Source: Baylisascaris procyonis
Taxonomy: Eukaryota; Nematoda; Chromadorea; Rhabditida; Ascarididae
Direction: 5' to 3'
Assembly: GCA_037389465.1 (NCBI GenBank)
Contig: JAZARR010000213.1
Span: forward strand, 5,066,501-5,130,500
Length of the DNA stretch: 64,000 bases
Each line of letters starts with the position of its first letter. Position 1 is the first letter of the stretch. Positions 10,961 through 25,300 of this stretch are shown here, piece by piece. The translations under genes were made by a program, and so were the position numbers. The notes beneath the pieces are model-generated. The model searched no databases and had not been told where the DNA came from. It was given only the letters and a program-made list of their open reading frames with translations.

Positions 10961-13900
10961 TGGCTTTCATATCAACTTCAGAGCATTCAGCAAGGGCAAT
11001 GTCAAAAAGAATATAAATTCTCACCAACAAAGAGCATATTTAGAGTTATCATTCATCATCAGTAAGCCTTCTCAACTTCTTGCTGTCTCTTTCTTGATGC
11101 AGTGAAATTCTTTTTCTTGCAATGTTTTCTTTCTTTTTCACCTCTTTGACAACATACAAACCCGTTCCCCACTAATTGCTAAAAGAGATGTCACGTTTGA
11201 TGACACACAGAGAGTTATCTTTCACTTTCGAGGCAACCGTAGTTCTTGCAGTTTTTTTCTTGAGAAAGAAACGAAATGAAGCCTACATTAACAGTGCACA
11301 TCGTTTTGTTCGTGTCATTGTATTCCAAAAAAAAAAAAATGAAAGAAGTTTGTGCGTCATTGTCGAATAATTTAACGATCGTTTCAACTACGGTGGGCAA
11401 CATTGAATCTCTACGTTAAGAGTCATCTCGCCGACTTGTTTCGCGCTCAAATGCCTCATTCGCACTTACATTGACACTTCCACTTCAAATGGCGTTACGT
11501 AACGGCAACCGACTGGTAATCACAATGCCTTTTAGCCTTAGAAGTTTTACTTACTGAAAGTGTGATGGACACTTCATTTCCTGTTCATGTGGAATATTCT
11601 ATTTTTTCATCTTTTTTCCCAGTTTTTTTTTTCTATTTTCTCTTCTGAGCAAGTTGCACCAACCAAGAGGAAGTGTCGTTGTTGTTTTAAGCAATTTGTT
11701 TTGAGAGCAACTAACGGCTTTTGCAATCACTATATAATTGCGCACATATAGGGCAGTTAGCTAATTTATCTAGTTTATCAATCCTATACTTCTACTGGTT
11801 CTTTACCGACACTCCAATTGGGTTTAGTAATGCTGACAACATGTTGTCACAAGCTTCTTGTAACATGCAAATGTGTCAATTTATGGGCCACATTACTGAT
11901 GCATCAAGACTGTACATCAAGACCGTCTTCTATGAATTGGCTCTACAGTTACATTAGTTATTCAGAAATTGGTGGGAAGTCAGGTCCATAGACTTTGATA
12001 AAAACCAGTAAACTCTACGAAAGGTAGAGTACTGTTGTGGGGGGACTGTTGTGAAGGGTCACTAAAACGGTCAGGTAACTTAAAGGCTGCAGCATATAAC
12101 ACCGCTAACCCTCATATATTTCAAACTACATGACAAACCTCGGTAGATTATTTCGAAAAGCCGGCTTAGGCATGCTTCTCTTGATTAGAACTGACTGTCT
12201 TTGATCATTCTTACTTTGCGTTGCCATCGAGACTACGATGAAGATCGCAGAGGGTATTTAGAGTACATCTCTCGACTTCTTTGCATCCCTCTCAAACGTA
12301 AACAAATGAAGTGGATTGCTGTCTTCCGCTCAAATGTTTATTCTCTTATTTCCGATTCTTTTTATTGAAGAGTTTCACCTCGCCTATGTAATCTTCGGAT
12401 TTTATTGCTTGATTAGTGTCAGCATGTACGCTTATTTCATTTCCGTCCACCTTTAACTCTTTAAAAATGAATAGTTTTATGAATGTTGACGTAAATATTT
12501 TGATTGTTCATGTGAATCCAACTGTTTCATTCTGATAAATTTCGTTGAATCGTAACAATTGCTGACCGTTAGAATCATAAGTTTTGGAATCGTAGCATAT
12601 CACAAGTCAGCGCAATCAGTAAATCAGGAAAATCGAGGAGGTTGCTGCTCTAATATCGAATGAAGTCGCCGCTTTATGTTTCAAAATTAAATGTTTGCAA
12701 TGTATTTACGAGCGAATTTCAATTCATTCAAAAGCTATATTTCACAAACAATTCACTTTTTTTTTGTTTTGGTGCTATGATGTTATATTGTTCGGTGCTA
12801 TGATGATCATCAACCACCTCGATAGTATTGTTTAAATTATATGACTTTCAGTTTTTCAGCATTTAAAGATCATACCACTTGAAGGAAATATTTAAGCGCA
12901 TCTTCGCAAATCAGATCTTCCGGATCACCTAAGATATTTTATATATAAAAAAGGAGTAGGTATTTCGATAGATGAAAGTTCGAGGTATACATAATGATTG
13001 TAATCTCAACAAATACTTTTCAAAAAGTTTTGATCGTTGTTCAGTGCAAAATTTCGCTCTCTTTCAGTTTTTCATGACTACAATGCACATTTTATGGAAT
13101 TTCGTTTCTGTGTTTATAGTAGTTTTGCTAAACTTCTGCTCTAGCGAAGTTGATTTAAATGTTTATGGAGTTTTCTGTTTACAATAGAAATATGCATTTA
13201 GATGCACTGCAAAATGAATTGTATAATGCACTAGGTGAACATTACTCATGCTAGCCGGTACCAGTAGATAAAAGATTAGAAAAACGCATTCATTCTTTTT
13301 TCTGTAACGCTGATGGTATGATTTGAACATTTAATTGAGATGTCAGTATAAAACGTTAAGGTTGTATGCAATTACACTGAGTACAACATGTGTGTAATAC
13401 TGGTATAATATACGTAAGTAGTTGAAATGCTCAGGAAACAAACTTAATCTAGCATCGATAGAGGGAAGAAAAACGAATTCTTATGTGGCATGTTGCGTGA
13501 GCACAAATCGGGTAGTAGGGGACCGATGTCATCAAGGAACGGAAACGAAAAAGCCACTGGAATGAGAAAGCTTCGTATTAATTTGAGATTATAAGAAATA
13601 CAATAGAATTAAAGGCCAATTAATATCACAAAATTGAACCTTATGAATCCATACGAATGCCATATTGCTGATACTCTAATTGCATGAGTAAATTTCTATT
13701 TCACTGTTTTTTGGAACGATGAAAATCTCAGTTACATGATTATGTGAATAGCAAAAGCGATCACAGTCCATGAGCCAACATATCGAATAAATCTTTGCTG
13801 ATTTGTTAGAGATGATATTTATTGAAGAAACAAAAAAAAGCTGTTTTTTTTAATTTGTAGAGGGTATATCTATCAGCCGTTAAATTGTTTTTGATTATTT

Positions 13901-15002
13901 CTGTGGTAGAAATTTTAATTCCTGCACTGAGTTCCTGCTATGGCCATCACCAGATTTTGCATATTTTTCGTTGTGCGTCGTGAGGAATTTTTTCAAGGCA
14001 TCATATTTTGGTCAAATTCTGCTTGTATGCATATGTCTTTTTCTTTTTGCCTGCTTTTATTTCCATTTGTTTCAACCTGTTGAGTAAAGAACGCCGTGTG
14101 GTATGTAGTGCACACTGCGTATGACTCTTAACTGTGATTCTGTCCTATCGATTTACCTCGCTGTTATAGAAATGATCTCAAAACGTCTAGGGCGATTCAT
14201 ACATGTGATCGAATAGAGCAGTTCCAGAGAAGCGAATATTTTTGCTTGAAGATTTTCGCGATTTCCGGTATTTTTGCATCCTTTCGCTGTGGTAGGCTTA
14301 AACGCAAAGTATTGCACCGTTTCTTATTCACTAGCACATTGCTCTGCGTGTTTATATTTTTAAATACATCGACACAAGGAAAAAGCATTCAAAACGTTAG
14401 CAGCAAAGTGATTTGTTCATCATTTCGCGGCAAAAACTCTTCACTGCACTTTTTTACCCACATCTTTACAAGTGCGCGAAAATTGGAATCATAATGAGGA
14501 TGAGAGTAACAGATAGTTTAGCGAATGGTCAGCAGTCTTCACGGAGTTTGGATATTCCTTTTATGATGTGCTTGTAAGAAATCCTTTTTTTATTCATTAA
14601 TGACCTGTGCAACTTCGGCATTTGCGAACAGTAAACGATCGAACAAAAGCTGCTCGCTTCCTGTATCCAGCGTCTGTAGAAATTCTCTCAGTGTTCACAT
14701 GTACGTTGACCTATTGCGGATCAAGTCCATTCTCGTCTTTTTTCCTTCCATAGTTATTTAATTTTGCCGATAAACTCATTTCGTAGACACTTTCTACAAA
14801 AACCACACCCACCATTTGCACGATGTTTTCAAGAAAAGCGCATCCGCCACTAAAAAAGTGAATAAAATTCAGCGTAGTGTCATCGAGTGGGAAATTAGAT
14901 TGTTTAATGTGGGTTTGCGATCGTTATCAACGTCGTTAAAGTGGTGCGCTACATGCCGATCAACTTCCCAGGTGTCGTTTTGTCAGCTTAGCAAACACTT
15001 CA
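10961..15002. other. AT-rich intergenic sequence
   Basis: I see no gene. Open frames such as 11721-11957, 12972-13187 and 14246-14494 begin at non-ATG codons or read as hydrophobic, low-complexity peptides with no splice signals at their ends. CTGTTTCA occurs at 12522-12529. Confidence 0.5.
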
Positions 15003-15233
15003 CTAAGGCGGCCTTCTTTGAGCGATCATTAAAGTGAAGGCCTCTGTCATTGGTGAACGTTTCCTGACAGTCAACTTGATCGAGCTAGCCACAATTTTAC
15101 TCAAATATTTTCCGAACAATTTCTGAAAAGGAGTGGAGATAGCACAAAGTTGCTGTAGCGATGGTATTATTTGACTGACATCAGCGCCTCCTACTATATC
15201 TTCATTACTTTTGAAGACATTTCGAGATTGCAT
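15003..15233 (-). other. ATG-initiated 76-codon orphan frame
   Basis: The frame runs from a true ATG (15233) to TAG. The peptide is protein-like, with GGADVSQIIPSLQQL followed by a basic C-terminal half (KLTVRKRSP). GADVS..IP faintly resembles the D-T-G-A-D-V-S active-site loop of retroelement aspartic proteases, but the catalytic Asp-Thr is absent (V-G here). It may therefore be a decayed element or mere chance. In-frame stops lie directly upstream. The opposite strand is open at 14816-15037. Confidence 0.22.
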
Positions 15234-15789
15234 TCAGTTTTCAACCCTCTTTCCTGGGGTTCATTAAAAGTTTCTGCTGCTGTAGCTGGAATAATGATCC
15301 GAAAATCGCCTGAGCATAAAAGCCATTTACTAAAATTGAGTCTCAAATAAATCATTCGGTAGCTTTCATGTAGCTAATTAGTGAAGAAACCTCATAGCAT
15401 GCGAATAACTGCAAATAATACCTGCGAGATCATAAATCCTTTGGTAAACGAAGAAAATGCACAGATTAGCAATATATATGAGTGAAAGTTATTTCTTTAA
15501 ACGCAGCACATCGCTTTAGAATACTCCTTCAAAGTTCAAAAAATAAGCAAGCAAATTTAGTTGTATTCGTGCAAAAGGATATCCATAGACTGCATTGGCT
15601 TATAGACATATGAGAAGTGGGATGGATGCATAGCCGCAATTACAGTGTTATTTTTAGGTTGTGCTTATTTCACTCTCATTAGCTTAAAAGCGTATTTCCT
15701 TACCACACTGCCATCGAATATTCGTGTACTTTGTGTTGATAGAAATCAAATCTATTAGGTATGATTGAGCAAGTCCATACAGTTTACTA

Positions 15790-16075
15790 TTGCGTAATTT
15801 TCTCACTTCCGTTTTTGCAAACAAAGTTTTAGCTCATTTGCAGCATCGCCATTACAGCAAATTCCCCATTCTCTCTCATCAGGTGGATCATTCATTGGTG
15901 ATTTGTCCATTGATTGAATGCAATGGCTTCTTGGAACAGCCGCCTTCTGAGCTCTTATCAATCCATGTTTTTTCTGATAACTCAAAAACACTTTTCGTTC
16001 ACACCCATTGCAATCGTGGTTGCCTACAGCTGCTTCAATTCATCACATACTTTCCTCAGAGTTCACATCGAAAGG
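15790..16075 (+). other. Weak plus-strand exon candidate
   Basis: This frame is open for more than 90 codons and ends at AAAG|GTAATC, a fair donor. A possible acceptor, CATTTGCAG, lies inside it near 15843. The composition (His, Cys, Phe and Leu rich) is not convincing. The minus strand is also open (15803-15991), with a more charged peptide. No partner exon was found. Confidence 0.15.
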
Positions 16076-16089
16076 TAATCTGAATAAAT

Positions 16090-17976
16090 TGCTTATCTAC
16101 AGGATATTTAACACTTCAGTGTTTATTTACAGTGATTTTCCAAAAGTAGCATGGATCTCATTGCACTTTGAATATTTTAGCAGAGAATCTACACAAATAT
16201 TGCATCGTTGTCATGAATTTCGTGCCAGAATCCCTTTATGCTTAAATTGTTGAAGTATTTATTCATCACAACTTTATTGTAATAAACAAAATTCATAAGA
16301 TCTTCCTCATGCTAAAAGTACATCATTTCCATAATATTGGTAACTGCGCTTCGTAATACGGCTTTTAGCATTTGCAAATATGTAAGATGTGTGCAAATAA
16401 CATCAGATGCATTTGCATGATTTGGAAATAAATATTCCCAGAAGAAGTCATCAAGAAACGCTTACCTCATAATAATTGTTTGAATCACCGTATTCAAGCG
16501 TAGTCAGGTGAGAGGCTCCAGCGTGGAGCCATTTTCAGTGTTAAATACTGCTTATCATAGGAAATACAGTTCCAGTATCGGTATATTCTGAGCATCAAAT
16601 GAAACTGTACCTAAATATTACTTCAAGGTAATCCCGAAATTTTGCCACCACTTCCAACGCAACCAGTCGCAACTTCATTCATACGTGAAACTTCATGCAG
16701 TTGTATAGATTAAGGATGACTGTGAAATTTCGTCTTCCGTGATTCCAACAACGTCCAACAAAACTTCATTGTTTTTCAAGAAAATATGATGCTAATTGAG
16801 CAAAAAAAAAAAGTTGGTAAATGAAAAAGAAAGGTCACCATTGTTTAAATTTCTTGGCTACGATGAAGGCAATAAGGCTCTTATCATATACCACAAATCG
16901 CGAAAGATTTTCGTTTACCCGAAACCAATAAGTGTGACGCACTTGAGAAAGCGATAGGCGCTACGATTAATCACTCGCAATGATTTTGCAAATGAGTTGC
17001 AAATTGTTTTAAAAAAAATTTGTTTGCAAAATGCATTTCGATATTTAACTTGTTGAAATTCTCAGATTACCGTTTTATTCTAATATTTGCTCATCGCATT
17101 AGCCTTCCACCAATTTTACGATCATTGTACGAAACATAAATTTACTCAGTTATTTGCTATCACAATTGCATATATTCTTTTATGGAATTGTTTTTACACA
17201 ATCGATTTCGCCGTTATTCGAGTCATTCAAGTTTCACTACTTATCGAAACCCATTCAATTCATGCTACTGAAATGGGGTTCTTTATAGAAGTTCTTTGCT
17301 GCACTGAGGGTAAAGTGACGCTGTGGGACATAAAATATCGGTTATCACGTGTGGTTGGATTTGAGTACTCAGGATATGTCGAGAATGGAATTGGAATTTC
17401 CGCTTGCTAACTGAATTTCAATTCCACCAATCGGCTTTTCGATCGACTTTCGGAATAATAGCCCGTTTTGCAGCTGATCTGCACCATGCATTGGCTTCAG
17501 GAAAAGGCGTCATTCGGTGGGATTTTAAAGCACATTCAATATGCACCCAACACATGAAACCGGAAATCCGGGAAAACCTGCAGCTGAAAAAAAGGTGCTT
17601 TAAGTCTGCGAGTAAAATTTTTCAGCCACTCTAAAGAATATATACTAGAGCAGACTTTTCGCTTCCATATTGAACAGGCTTGAAACGATTAAGCATTTAT
17701 TTATTCCTGTAATGAATTCATGTAATCGGTCGGTCGTTAGCAAAATTTTAAGTGATGCTATCTAATGAGTACATTTGTTTAGGGCTCTATTTTTATACTG
17801 TTTTACTGTTTCAACTCGTTCTTTATTTTTTACTGTCTCTAATGCTGCAGAAAAAGAAATGCACTCTTCATTTATGAAAATTTATCCCAATCAAGCAATT
17901 GCTTCTGCAGATTAATCAAACTGTGCATTCTGGACATAATAATCCCTTTCTGGACAGTTTCAAGAAATTTGTATTG
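16090..17976. other. AT-rich sequence without a callable gene
   Basis: Plus-strand frames at 17087-17410 and 17404-17634 overlap end to start. Both begin at non-ATG codons, and neither has splice sites or a recognised domain. CTGTTTCA is present at 17806-17813. Confidence 0.45.
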
Positions 17977-18288
17977 CTAACAATTCAAAATTAAGACGAA
18001 TTTTTGTTTATTGTGACTGAAATGGTTGGGAGGAGCCATTCGATGATGTGGTTGAATCGCCTCTCGTCTCTGCATTCCGCCCGCTTCACCTCTCTTCCAT
18101 ACTAATGACCTTCGCTCATTCTCTTCTAAGCGTCTAGCACAAACTGCCCACTTATCCCTCTTTTCATTCGCACTTTTCTCAAGTCGTTCCTCTATCAATA
18201 CAATTTCTCCATTTCGAACGTTTATTACGATAGCAGATCTTGCAACATTCAATGATTTTATATAGAAAACCTTGCAAAACAGTTTCAT
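17977..18288 (-). other. ATG-initiated 103-codon orphan frame
   Basis: A complete ATG-to-TAG frame. The N-terminal third is mildly hydrophobic (KLFCKVFYIKSLNVARSAIV). The middle is highly charged (EERLEKSANEKRDKW, then RRLEENERRS) and could form a short helix. The tail is His/Pro rich. There is no known domain. It could be a small orphan gene, an exon, or chance. Confidence 0.28.
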
Positions 18289-18740
18289 TTCTTATATTTT
18301 ATTTTCTTATATTTGTGCGCTTTTTTAGCAGCTTCAATGGAATTTGCTAAACAATTACGCGTTTTTTTCTTTTTTTCGATATCGTCCAAATACTGAAATG
18401 TCTCTATCAGTTTGTGTTTTTTATTACATATGTTAATGTACCTCGAGCTCTTCCAATTTCAGTTCCTGAAATATCTTTTTATGCTGCACCTTTGGATGGA
18501 TATCACACCTTAATAAACTAATCTTCTAAAAGGCTATCTCATTTCCTGATATAATTTTATGCAACTTTCTAGACGAATATATTTGTAATATTACTATTGG
18601 CAATAGTTACCCACTTTTATAAGGAATGCAATATTTTTTGCCATTCCTTGGCTATATTTCTGGTCCTCGTTGCTCCTCCCTATTTCATAGGCAAATTGCA
18701 GATATTATATTTCTTTCACAGCACCTGATATGTTTTGTCT
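18289..18740. other. AT-rich sequence, nothing seen
   Basis: Long T-runs and dense stops in all frames. No feature other than AT-rich words. Confidence 0.6.
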
Positions 18741-18796
18741 TACAACTTTTGGCTGCATCTTAATTATTTAATCTCGCGGCTTTGCCAAAAGTTGTA
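18741..18796. repeat. Perfect 13-bp inverted repeat
   Basis: TACAACTTTTGGC at 18741-18753 and GCCAAAAGTTGTA at 18784-18796 are exact reverse complements around a 30-base spacer. This is suitable for a hairpin RNA or a protein-binding palindrome, or it may be the ends of a very small element. No longer pairing extends from it. Confidence 0.8.
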
Positions 18797-21619
18797 GTGA
18801 ATGCTAAGTGCTCCATCGCATTAGTGAGCACTAATGAAGAAATCCGATGAGATGTTCAAAAACAGAAGTATCGTTTGATATATGCTGTTACTGTTTACTG
18901 CATTGAAGAAGTTGTTTCTGAAATATGCCAATTTATTTTTATATTCGATTCATATATGCAAGAACCTTTATTTACTTCATTAGGGTAGCATCGCTACTTG
19001 TTCTACATTCTAAGATCTCTCCAGAAATCCTAGCTAAGAAATCCTGGGAATCGAAAAAAATAAGAGTTCAGCTTGCATAAACTTCTGCGTTCTATCTTTT
19101 CGTGCACTTGTTTATAGTCTATTTCCATTACATATTTCGGCTGTGTTTTTGCGCATTTGAAAATGATTGCACTCCGTTATTCTAAGTGACAATTCATTTC
19201 GGTTGATTGTTATCGATTTTGACAATTCTCAAAATTTATTTATTTCTTCCACATGTATTCATTTCTAATGCACATATGAATGCCTAATAAATAAGAAAAA
19301 AAAACGCATTTTATGCTTTCCTTTTTTTACATTCCCGAACGAATTCGATAAAATGCAGTCTTGTTGAATTGAGATTTGCTTAAAATCAGTTTAATGTGAT
19401 TCCTCTAAAATTATCATATTTATATATTCCCTATCAGTAGATCATCACAACATATGAGTCATAATGAAAGAGTTCAATGCATGAAAATTTTTGCTAAAAT
19501 TCCGATTGAATTCCTACGCAATTCCAGTTGCACCGCATTTTTTCTCGCAGCCATCCATTATGTATCTTCACAAGAATATTTTCGTGCAGTCGTGATCCTT
19601 GAAACGTGAGTCTGAAATATCCGTTTGCATTTATGCGATTTCCTATTCCGTGAAATCTGAAACTCGGTCAGGTTGAGCCGCTGCTTGAAGATTCTTCGTT
19701 TCAATGCCTCCCACTTTATTGCTGCAAACGCATTTACAGAATGTAGAAATGCTAATTTCAAGTTTCAAGGAGTATAACAAGAAGCGCGCTTTTTCTGTTC
19801 TCTGTATCAGCATTGCTGCTATAGTAAAACATGGAATTTATATATACGAATAAATAAGCTAAAAAATATGCAAAGTACTTTAGGTGCAAACGCTTATCTT
19901 TCATCGATGAAAACAAAATCAAAAATATGTTTACATTTTAGCACAGATATTCAGGTTGTGGTTACAAACTGATGTTAACTGAATGATATCATTTCTCAAA
20001 TGCTATTGAATGTTACCTGAATTAAAACTACTGAATAGATAAGAATTTCTTAGTGTCGTTTGGTTGTATTTCTTTGATTTTTCGAGTGATTTAATCACAA
20101 AATTTCGATGATTATCTTTGTCATTTATGAAGTTCTCTAGTGTTAGCATCAAAATATATGATTGCCGATTCCTGAGTAAATAATCGACATTCAACATGAC
20201 AGATAAGCGTAATGCTCATTAAGGCAGCATGGCACATGTTTGAGCGATATGCAACAAGATGTTGATTGCGTGATTTGATGTCCAGCTGTCTCTATGCGGT
20301 GCTCGATGTCAATTCGTTTGCCAACCCATCTCTCGCTACAATGCCCAATTGAACAGTCGCATTTTATTTATTGTATATTGCATGCAGCTGCCCATCTATT
20401 ACACCCTTGTTGTCCCTATGAGTTTATGTTTGCAGTTTATCGTTCCGTCAAGAACTTCCTTCCTTTCATTTACCGTATGTTATTTCCTCAGAAATTTCCT
20501 TATCTGCTTACTTTTTGTTTTTTATATAGTGAGAGTTTCTTAACGGGGTTCGTTATGAAAAGATAGTTCTTTTTGTTCTTATTTTCACATAAAAACCTGA
20601 AGTAAATTTTGGAGAAGGGGTGGATGATCATTGTTTATCCTCACATCTGTCTCTGCTGTATTTTCGAATAGGCGCATCTTTGGCGTATGTTCATAAATTA
20701 GAGATTAATTGCACATGTAGGACCGTCAGTGAACAATGACTCTTTCCTAAATTATGCTTAAGTCAGCCGCCATCTGCATGAACTCCTGGCGCATATTTTC
20801 TTCCATGAATAGACTCAGATTTGATTTCTTTACGTCAGTTTTCGAAAAAAAATTGCGATCGGTCGCATCTTCATATAAAACGAATTCTTATGAACCAGCT
20901 TCTAGTTCATCAATTTAAAAGTGATTAATCTCTCTGATTAAAAAAAAAAAATGATAAAGACTTTCATTTGATAGCACAGAAATTGCTAATTAAAGAGAAT
21001 TGCTCTGTTGCTCTTTTAACAGTCCTACTGTATATGTGAAAATAGGTCAACCAGGCGAACAGCACATGTATTGCTCCGATATGGCCCGTCACCTATTAGT
21101 TCCACTCAGTACAGCCCTTCATATTTTGAGTAGTTACCAAGTCTTTCATTTGTTTCTCTCTTCTGACCTCTTCGCTTGAATTTCTAGTATTTTGTCATAG
21201 ATAATACAATCACGCAACCACCCTCTAAAGGTATAAAATGCTATTCTGCGGTGTTTAATAGCAAACTTCAGAATGTGATAGCGATAGTGGGTTTTCGTTG
21301 ATGATGCAAATCTACTCTACCCTTTTTTGCCGTAAAGTGATCTGTGAAGGCCGGCCATCAAGGGCTCATGTCAACAGCGATAAACTAGCAGAACGCATTT
21401 TATAGAAGCTAAGAGAAGGGGTCGGGGGTGGGAGGATTTCGAAATTATTTTCTTTGTTTGCAATAGGACATCCTGCATTCCCGCAATTGGAGATGAGTTG
21501 TTATTTACATTCGGTTGCCTCAATCGTTTCATTAGCTCTAACGAATATTTCATTTGAAGGTGTTGACCCAAGCGAGTAAAAATCGTTGTCTTCAACCATA
21601 TGGAACCGAGGCTGTTCCT
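18797..21619. other. AT-rich intergenic sequence
   Basis: Stops are frequent. The longest frame (20294-20566) reads as a hydrophobic, Phe/Tyr/Leu-rich peptide typical of translated T-rich DNA. No gene is called. Confidence 0.5.
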
Positions 21620-21925
21620 TTATTGATATGTTCGGTTCGTTAACTTATTATTGCGACTTCTCATTGTTTCTTGCACTCTTTTCTCATTCTTGATGAGGTT
21701 TATTCGTTGCTTTTTTGGGCATTTGGTCGTCTTCCTTTGTAGAACATAGTAGTATATTTTACTGAACTTAGCAAAGATTTTGCGATCATATTCAGCCTTG
21801 ACAATTTTCTGATAAAATGCTTGACAATTTTTTTTGCTGGAGCGGTTTTGGGTGGAGCCGAGAACTGGAGGTGAAATTACATGTGCAGTTGCAAGACAGC
21901 TGTCAGCATGCTCACATGCTTCCAT
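21620..21925 (-). other. ATG-initiated 101-codon orphan frame
   Basis: A complete ATG-to-stop frame. The N-terminus has several Cys and His (MEACEHADSCLATAH). The rest is strongly basic (KFSKIYYYVLQRKTTK, then KKQRINLIKNEKR). A locally GC-richer stretch at its 5' end leaves the opposite strand open too (21834-22049). No family is recognised. Confidence 0.25.
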
Positions 21926-22279
21926 TTGGTCCTCGTTTTTCTCAAATTATGAGTCACTTGGGTTGTTGAGTGCGAAAAGCTTTACAAATGGATGGGGATG
22001 CAGAATGCTATCGTTTGGCGACGAGATCTGCTTCAAGCTGTCTTCATGAACTTCTCGGGTATTTTAAATGGAATGTTGCAATTCGCTGAGTTGATATCGA
22101 TATTTGAGGGCAAACTTAGGTACTCTCGAGAGCAAACAGAGCGTTGTAATGTCGGAATTTCTAGGAAACGATGGATGTGAGCATGCTTCAAACTACACCT
22201 CATTTCGGTTAAATCACTTTCATTAGTAATGCCGCGTTGATCTCCCTGTTTTTTTAAGCTCTGCTCATTTTTTAGATTG

Positions 22280-22282
<3 letters not shown>

Positions 22283-22357
<75 letters not shown>

Positions 22358-22371
22358 ATATATATATATAT
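22283..22371. repeat. (TA)n microsatellite with TATG interruption
   Basis: A TA array of about 89 bases, broken near 22350-22355 by GTATG. The short frame that covers it (Ile/Tyr repeats) is an artefact of the repeat. Confidence 0.97.
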
Positions 22372-25300
22372 GTCTTACGCTGTAGGGTTTTGCGAATGTC
22401 CGTTCATTTTTCTGATTGTGATGAAAATACTGAAAATAGCGAGATACCGTATTGTCGTTAAGTAGGTTATCATTTGCAGATTATTACTATCCTTCTGATA
22501 CTATAATTAAGGTTTTTGTAATGCAATGCAAAGAGTGCCCCTTTTAATCTTAGAAGGACACACCGAAGATATGAATGGAATTTCGCGCAGTGATAATCTA
22601 CGCATAGAGTTGAATAATTATTTGCTTTGTTTTCAGTTTAGGGCAGGTGATGAACGTTCGTTTGTTTGTTTCCTTTACAAGTTCTTTTTTTAAACTGCAC
22701 TAGAATCACAAATGGACATATGCGTGTCGCTTTTCTTCGTTACTTCTTCATTGAGACGTCACTTCGTTCCCTGTTTTTAGCGAAAAGTTGCGGCTCCGCA
22801 CTCTTGAATTTACTGCTCATTATTGTGAAAGGAAATTGCAGCTCCCTAATTGGTAAAGTGCCAATGACTACCTTTTGCGTAATAAAATTGAAATTTGATC
22901 GATAATTGGCTAAGAATCGTCCTATGTGATTTCTTAAGCATCCTTGAAAAATTAGTCCCTGTGGTGTTTGTTCACTACCTGATTGCTACCGTGATTCTGA
23001 ATATTCTAAATCTGAAGTCACTGCCCTGAAGACGAGTCAGCAATCATGGATAAATAGTTGTCCTTGCTTGTCTAGCTATCTGTCCATCTGCATGGTCTGT
23101 CTGTTTTCTGTCTACTGTGGCTAGTAGGCGAAGAGATTTCTGCGGTACATCTTAGATAACACCTTAGCTCATCAGTTTTTAAGCAAGCTTCGACCAGGTT
23201 AATGCCCCTGAAATATGTCATTTGCATACTGAATCTGAGGCTCTGTTAACAACTGTTGCTTCTGAAGGGTCCCTATTAGTCACCAAAAACGCGGACCACC
23301 CGAAAAGCTCCACCGTTCTATAGTGCGGTTGGATGGTTGTTGCGTAGAATGTCGTTTCATTGTTCCATAGAAAGGTTGAGTTCCCTGAATGCCCCATGAA
23401 CGTATTGTGCAAACACATAAGAGAACTGCAGTGTATTAAATGTCGAATGAATGGGCAATACACGACGGCAAGCTGATGCCATGAGATATGAGTCAGAGGA
23501 ATTATTGTGCAACAAATTCCTCTGCTAAGTTTTTGTGCGTTGAAAAACGTTTTTTTTTTTTAATTCTTATGGTGTCATCGTCGTCTTTCATTCACCCATC
23601 TCGTTAAATTTCCTTAGTAAGCAACCTTAGCGAAATGAGCCGAAACCAAATTTTATATAATTTTTGATCTAATTAACTATGCGTTCCACTCTGTATTAAT
23701 TGTTAGTGGTTATGTGCAAAACATAGAGCAAAATTATAATGGTGTATGAAAACAATAGCTTCAATGCTAGTTACACTATGTAGCAATTATTGATAGTGAA
23801 GTGATACGACGAACCGAATCAACAATCACTCAACAATTCTGTTCTTATAAAATGTTTGAATTCATACTGGCGGTGAACCTACCTCCTCCCCCACTCGCCC
23901 CCTTCCTTCAGTGTTAACATTAAAGGTGAAAAAATGTAGTTTTTTCTTGGTATAGCATGAAACATTTTTCAATTGATCAACTTTTATTCTCCCAAAATAT
24001 GAATGACTTTGATTTGGGAATTGCATCAATGCATCCTTTCTTTTCTAGAGAATTTTGTTGATACGTCGGACGTTTTCCTATGCAGAGAAGTTTTGAAAAT
24101 TATAGATTTTAGGTGATGTGCATTTGTGCCTCGTTAAATGCAAGCATAAGTCTCACAAGATTCTCTTATTTCACATTAGTCTTTTATTTCTTTGAAATTT
24201 ACTTATTTCGTTCTTTCAAACAGTTTGGGGACTCTCTGAAAGGAGACTTTTGTTTCTGAAAATGAAAGGTGGGTGTTTTTTGCCAAAGGTTCCGCTACGA
24301 AAATTGAGGATGATATAGGACCATCCCCAAGTAGAAAACTTCTCTGAGAAGAGAATTCAAATTGAGCAGACTTCAAAAGATAAAAAGTGTTTAATTGTCG
24401 ATTTATTTTTCCACTTTCCTGTTCCCACTCATCCTGTAATTATTTGCATAGATACGTTCACAGATGGAACGACAACGACTAAGATTACTTCAGCCATTGC
24501 AAATATATAAATTAGCATTACCTTCACAAAATCACTAAGTGAAACATAATGTCTTCTCATCCTTTTTTTGTTGGCTTCCAAATCTTTTTGTACATTGCCC
24601 GATGCGTAAATTATTCTTCAGCAGGTGGTATTCACCTAAAGGGAACACCAGTATTCAAAATTCACTCCTATTTCTGTTGCCACTTCTCCCCCTTTCCTTC
24701 ATCTACATCACCCACACCACTAGTTCCATTAGGTAGCCATCCAAATAACATCGTCATGTGTTGATGCCATCAACATTTGTGTTACTCCGTTCTTTTACTC
24801 CTTATAGCTCTCTACCTGTACGATGCTTTTACTTTCTGACCTACTGAGCAGGAGATTCTTAAAGCAACGTCATTATCCTCTCAGTAGTTAAGATGTCGAA
24901 TTCACAATGCGAAGCTGTGATTTACGCTTATTTCCCATAATTGCAATGAGTTGCAGTGGGCAGAGCAGTTGCCAGGCAAACTTGTTGTTAGGACTGTTTA
25001 AATGCTGTTGAAGGATTTCTTAATTATCATGCGTTTTGCCAACTATACAAAACATCACACATAATAGCTTTCAATCGTTTGCTGACTCAAAAGACTTTTG
25101 AAAGGTTTTTGATGCAAAAATTCCCCAATGTTGAGCGTCGCAAAGAAATACGCATTCTTTTCGTTTCTTCCTTCCTTTCTTTGCACTCTCTCTCTTCTTT
25201 CTCGGTCTGCAGAGCCTTCAGCAGTTTCATAAACCTTTCACCTTTTATGGATGAGTGATTACTTCTCGTCTTTCATTTAATGTTAAAAACTCCAAGTCTA

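Noticed and set aside
20294..20566. 90-codon plus-strand frame rich in Phe, Leu and Cys
   Set aside because: Typical of T-rich sequence and overlapped by another open frame of the same kind. No supporting signal.
22277..22465. 62-codon frame with Ile-Tyr repeats
   Set aside because: Artefact of the (TA)n microsatellite at 22283-22371.
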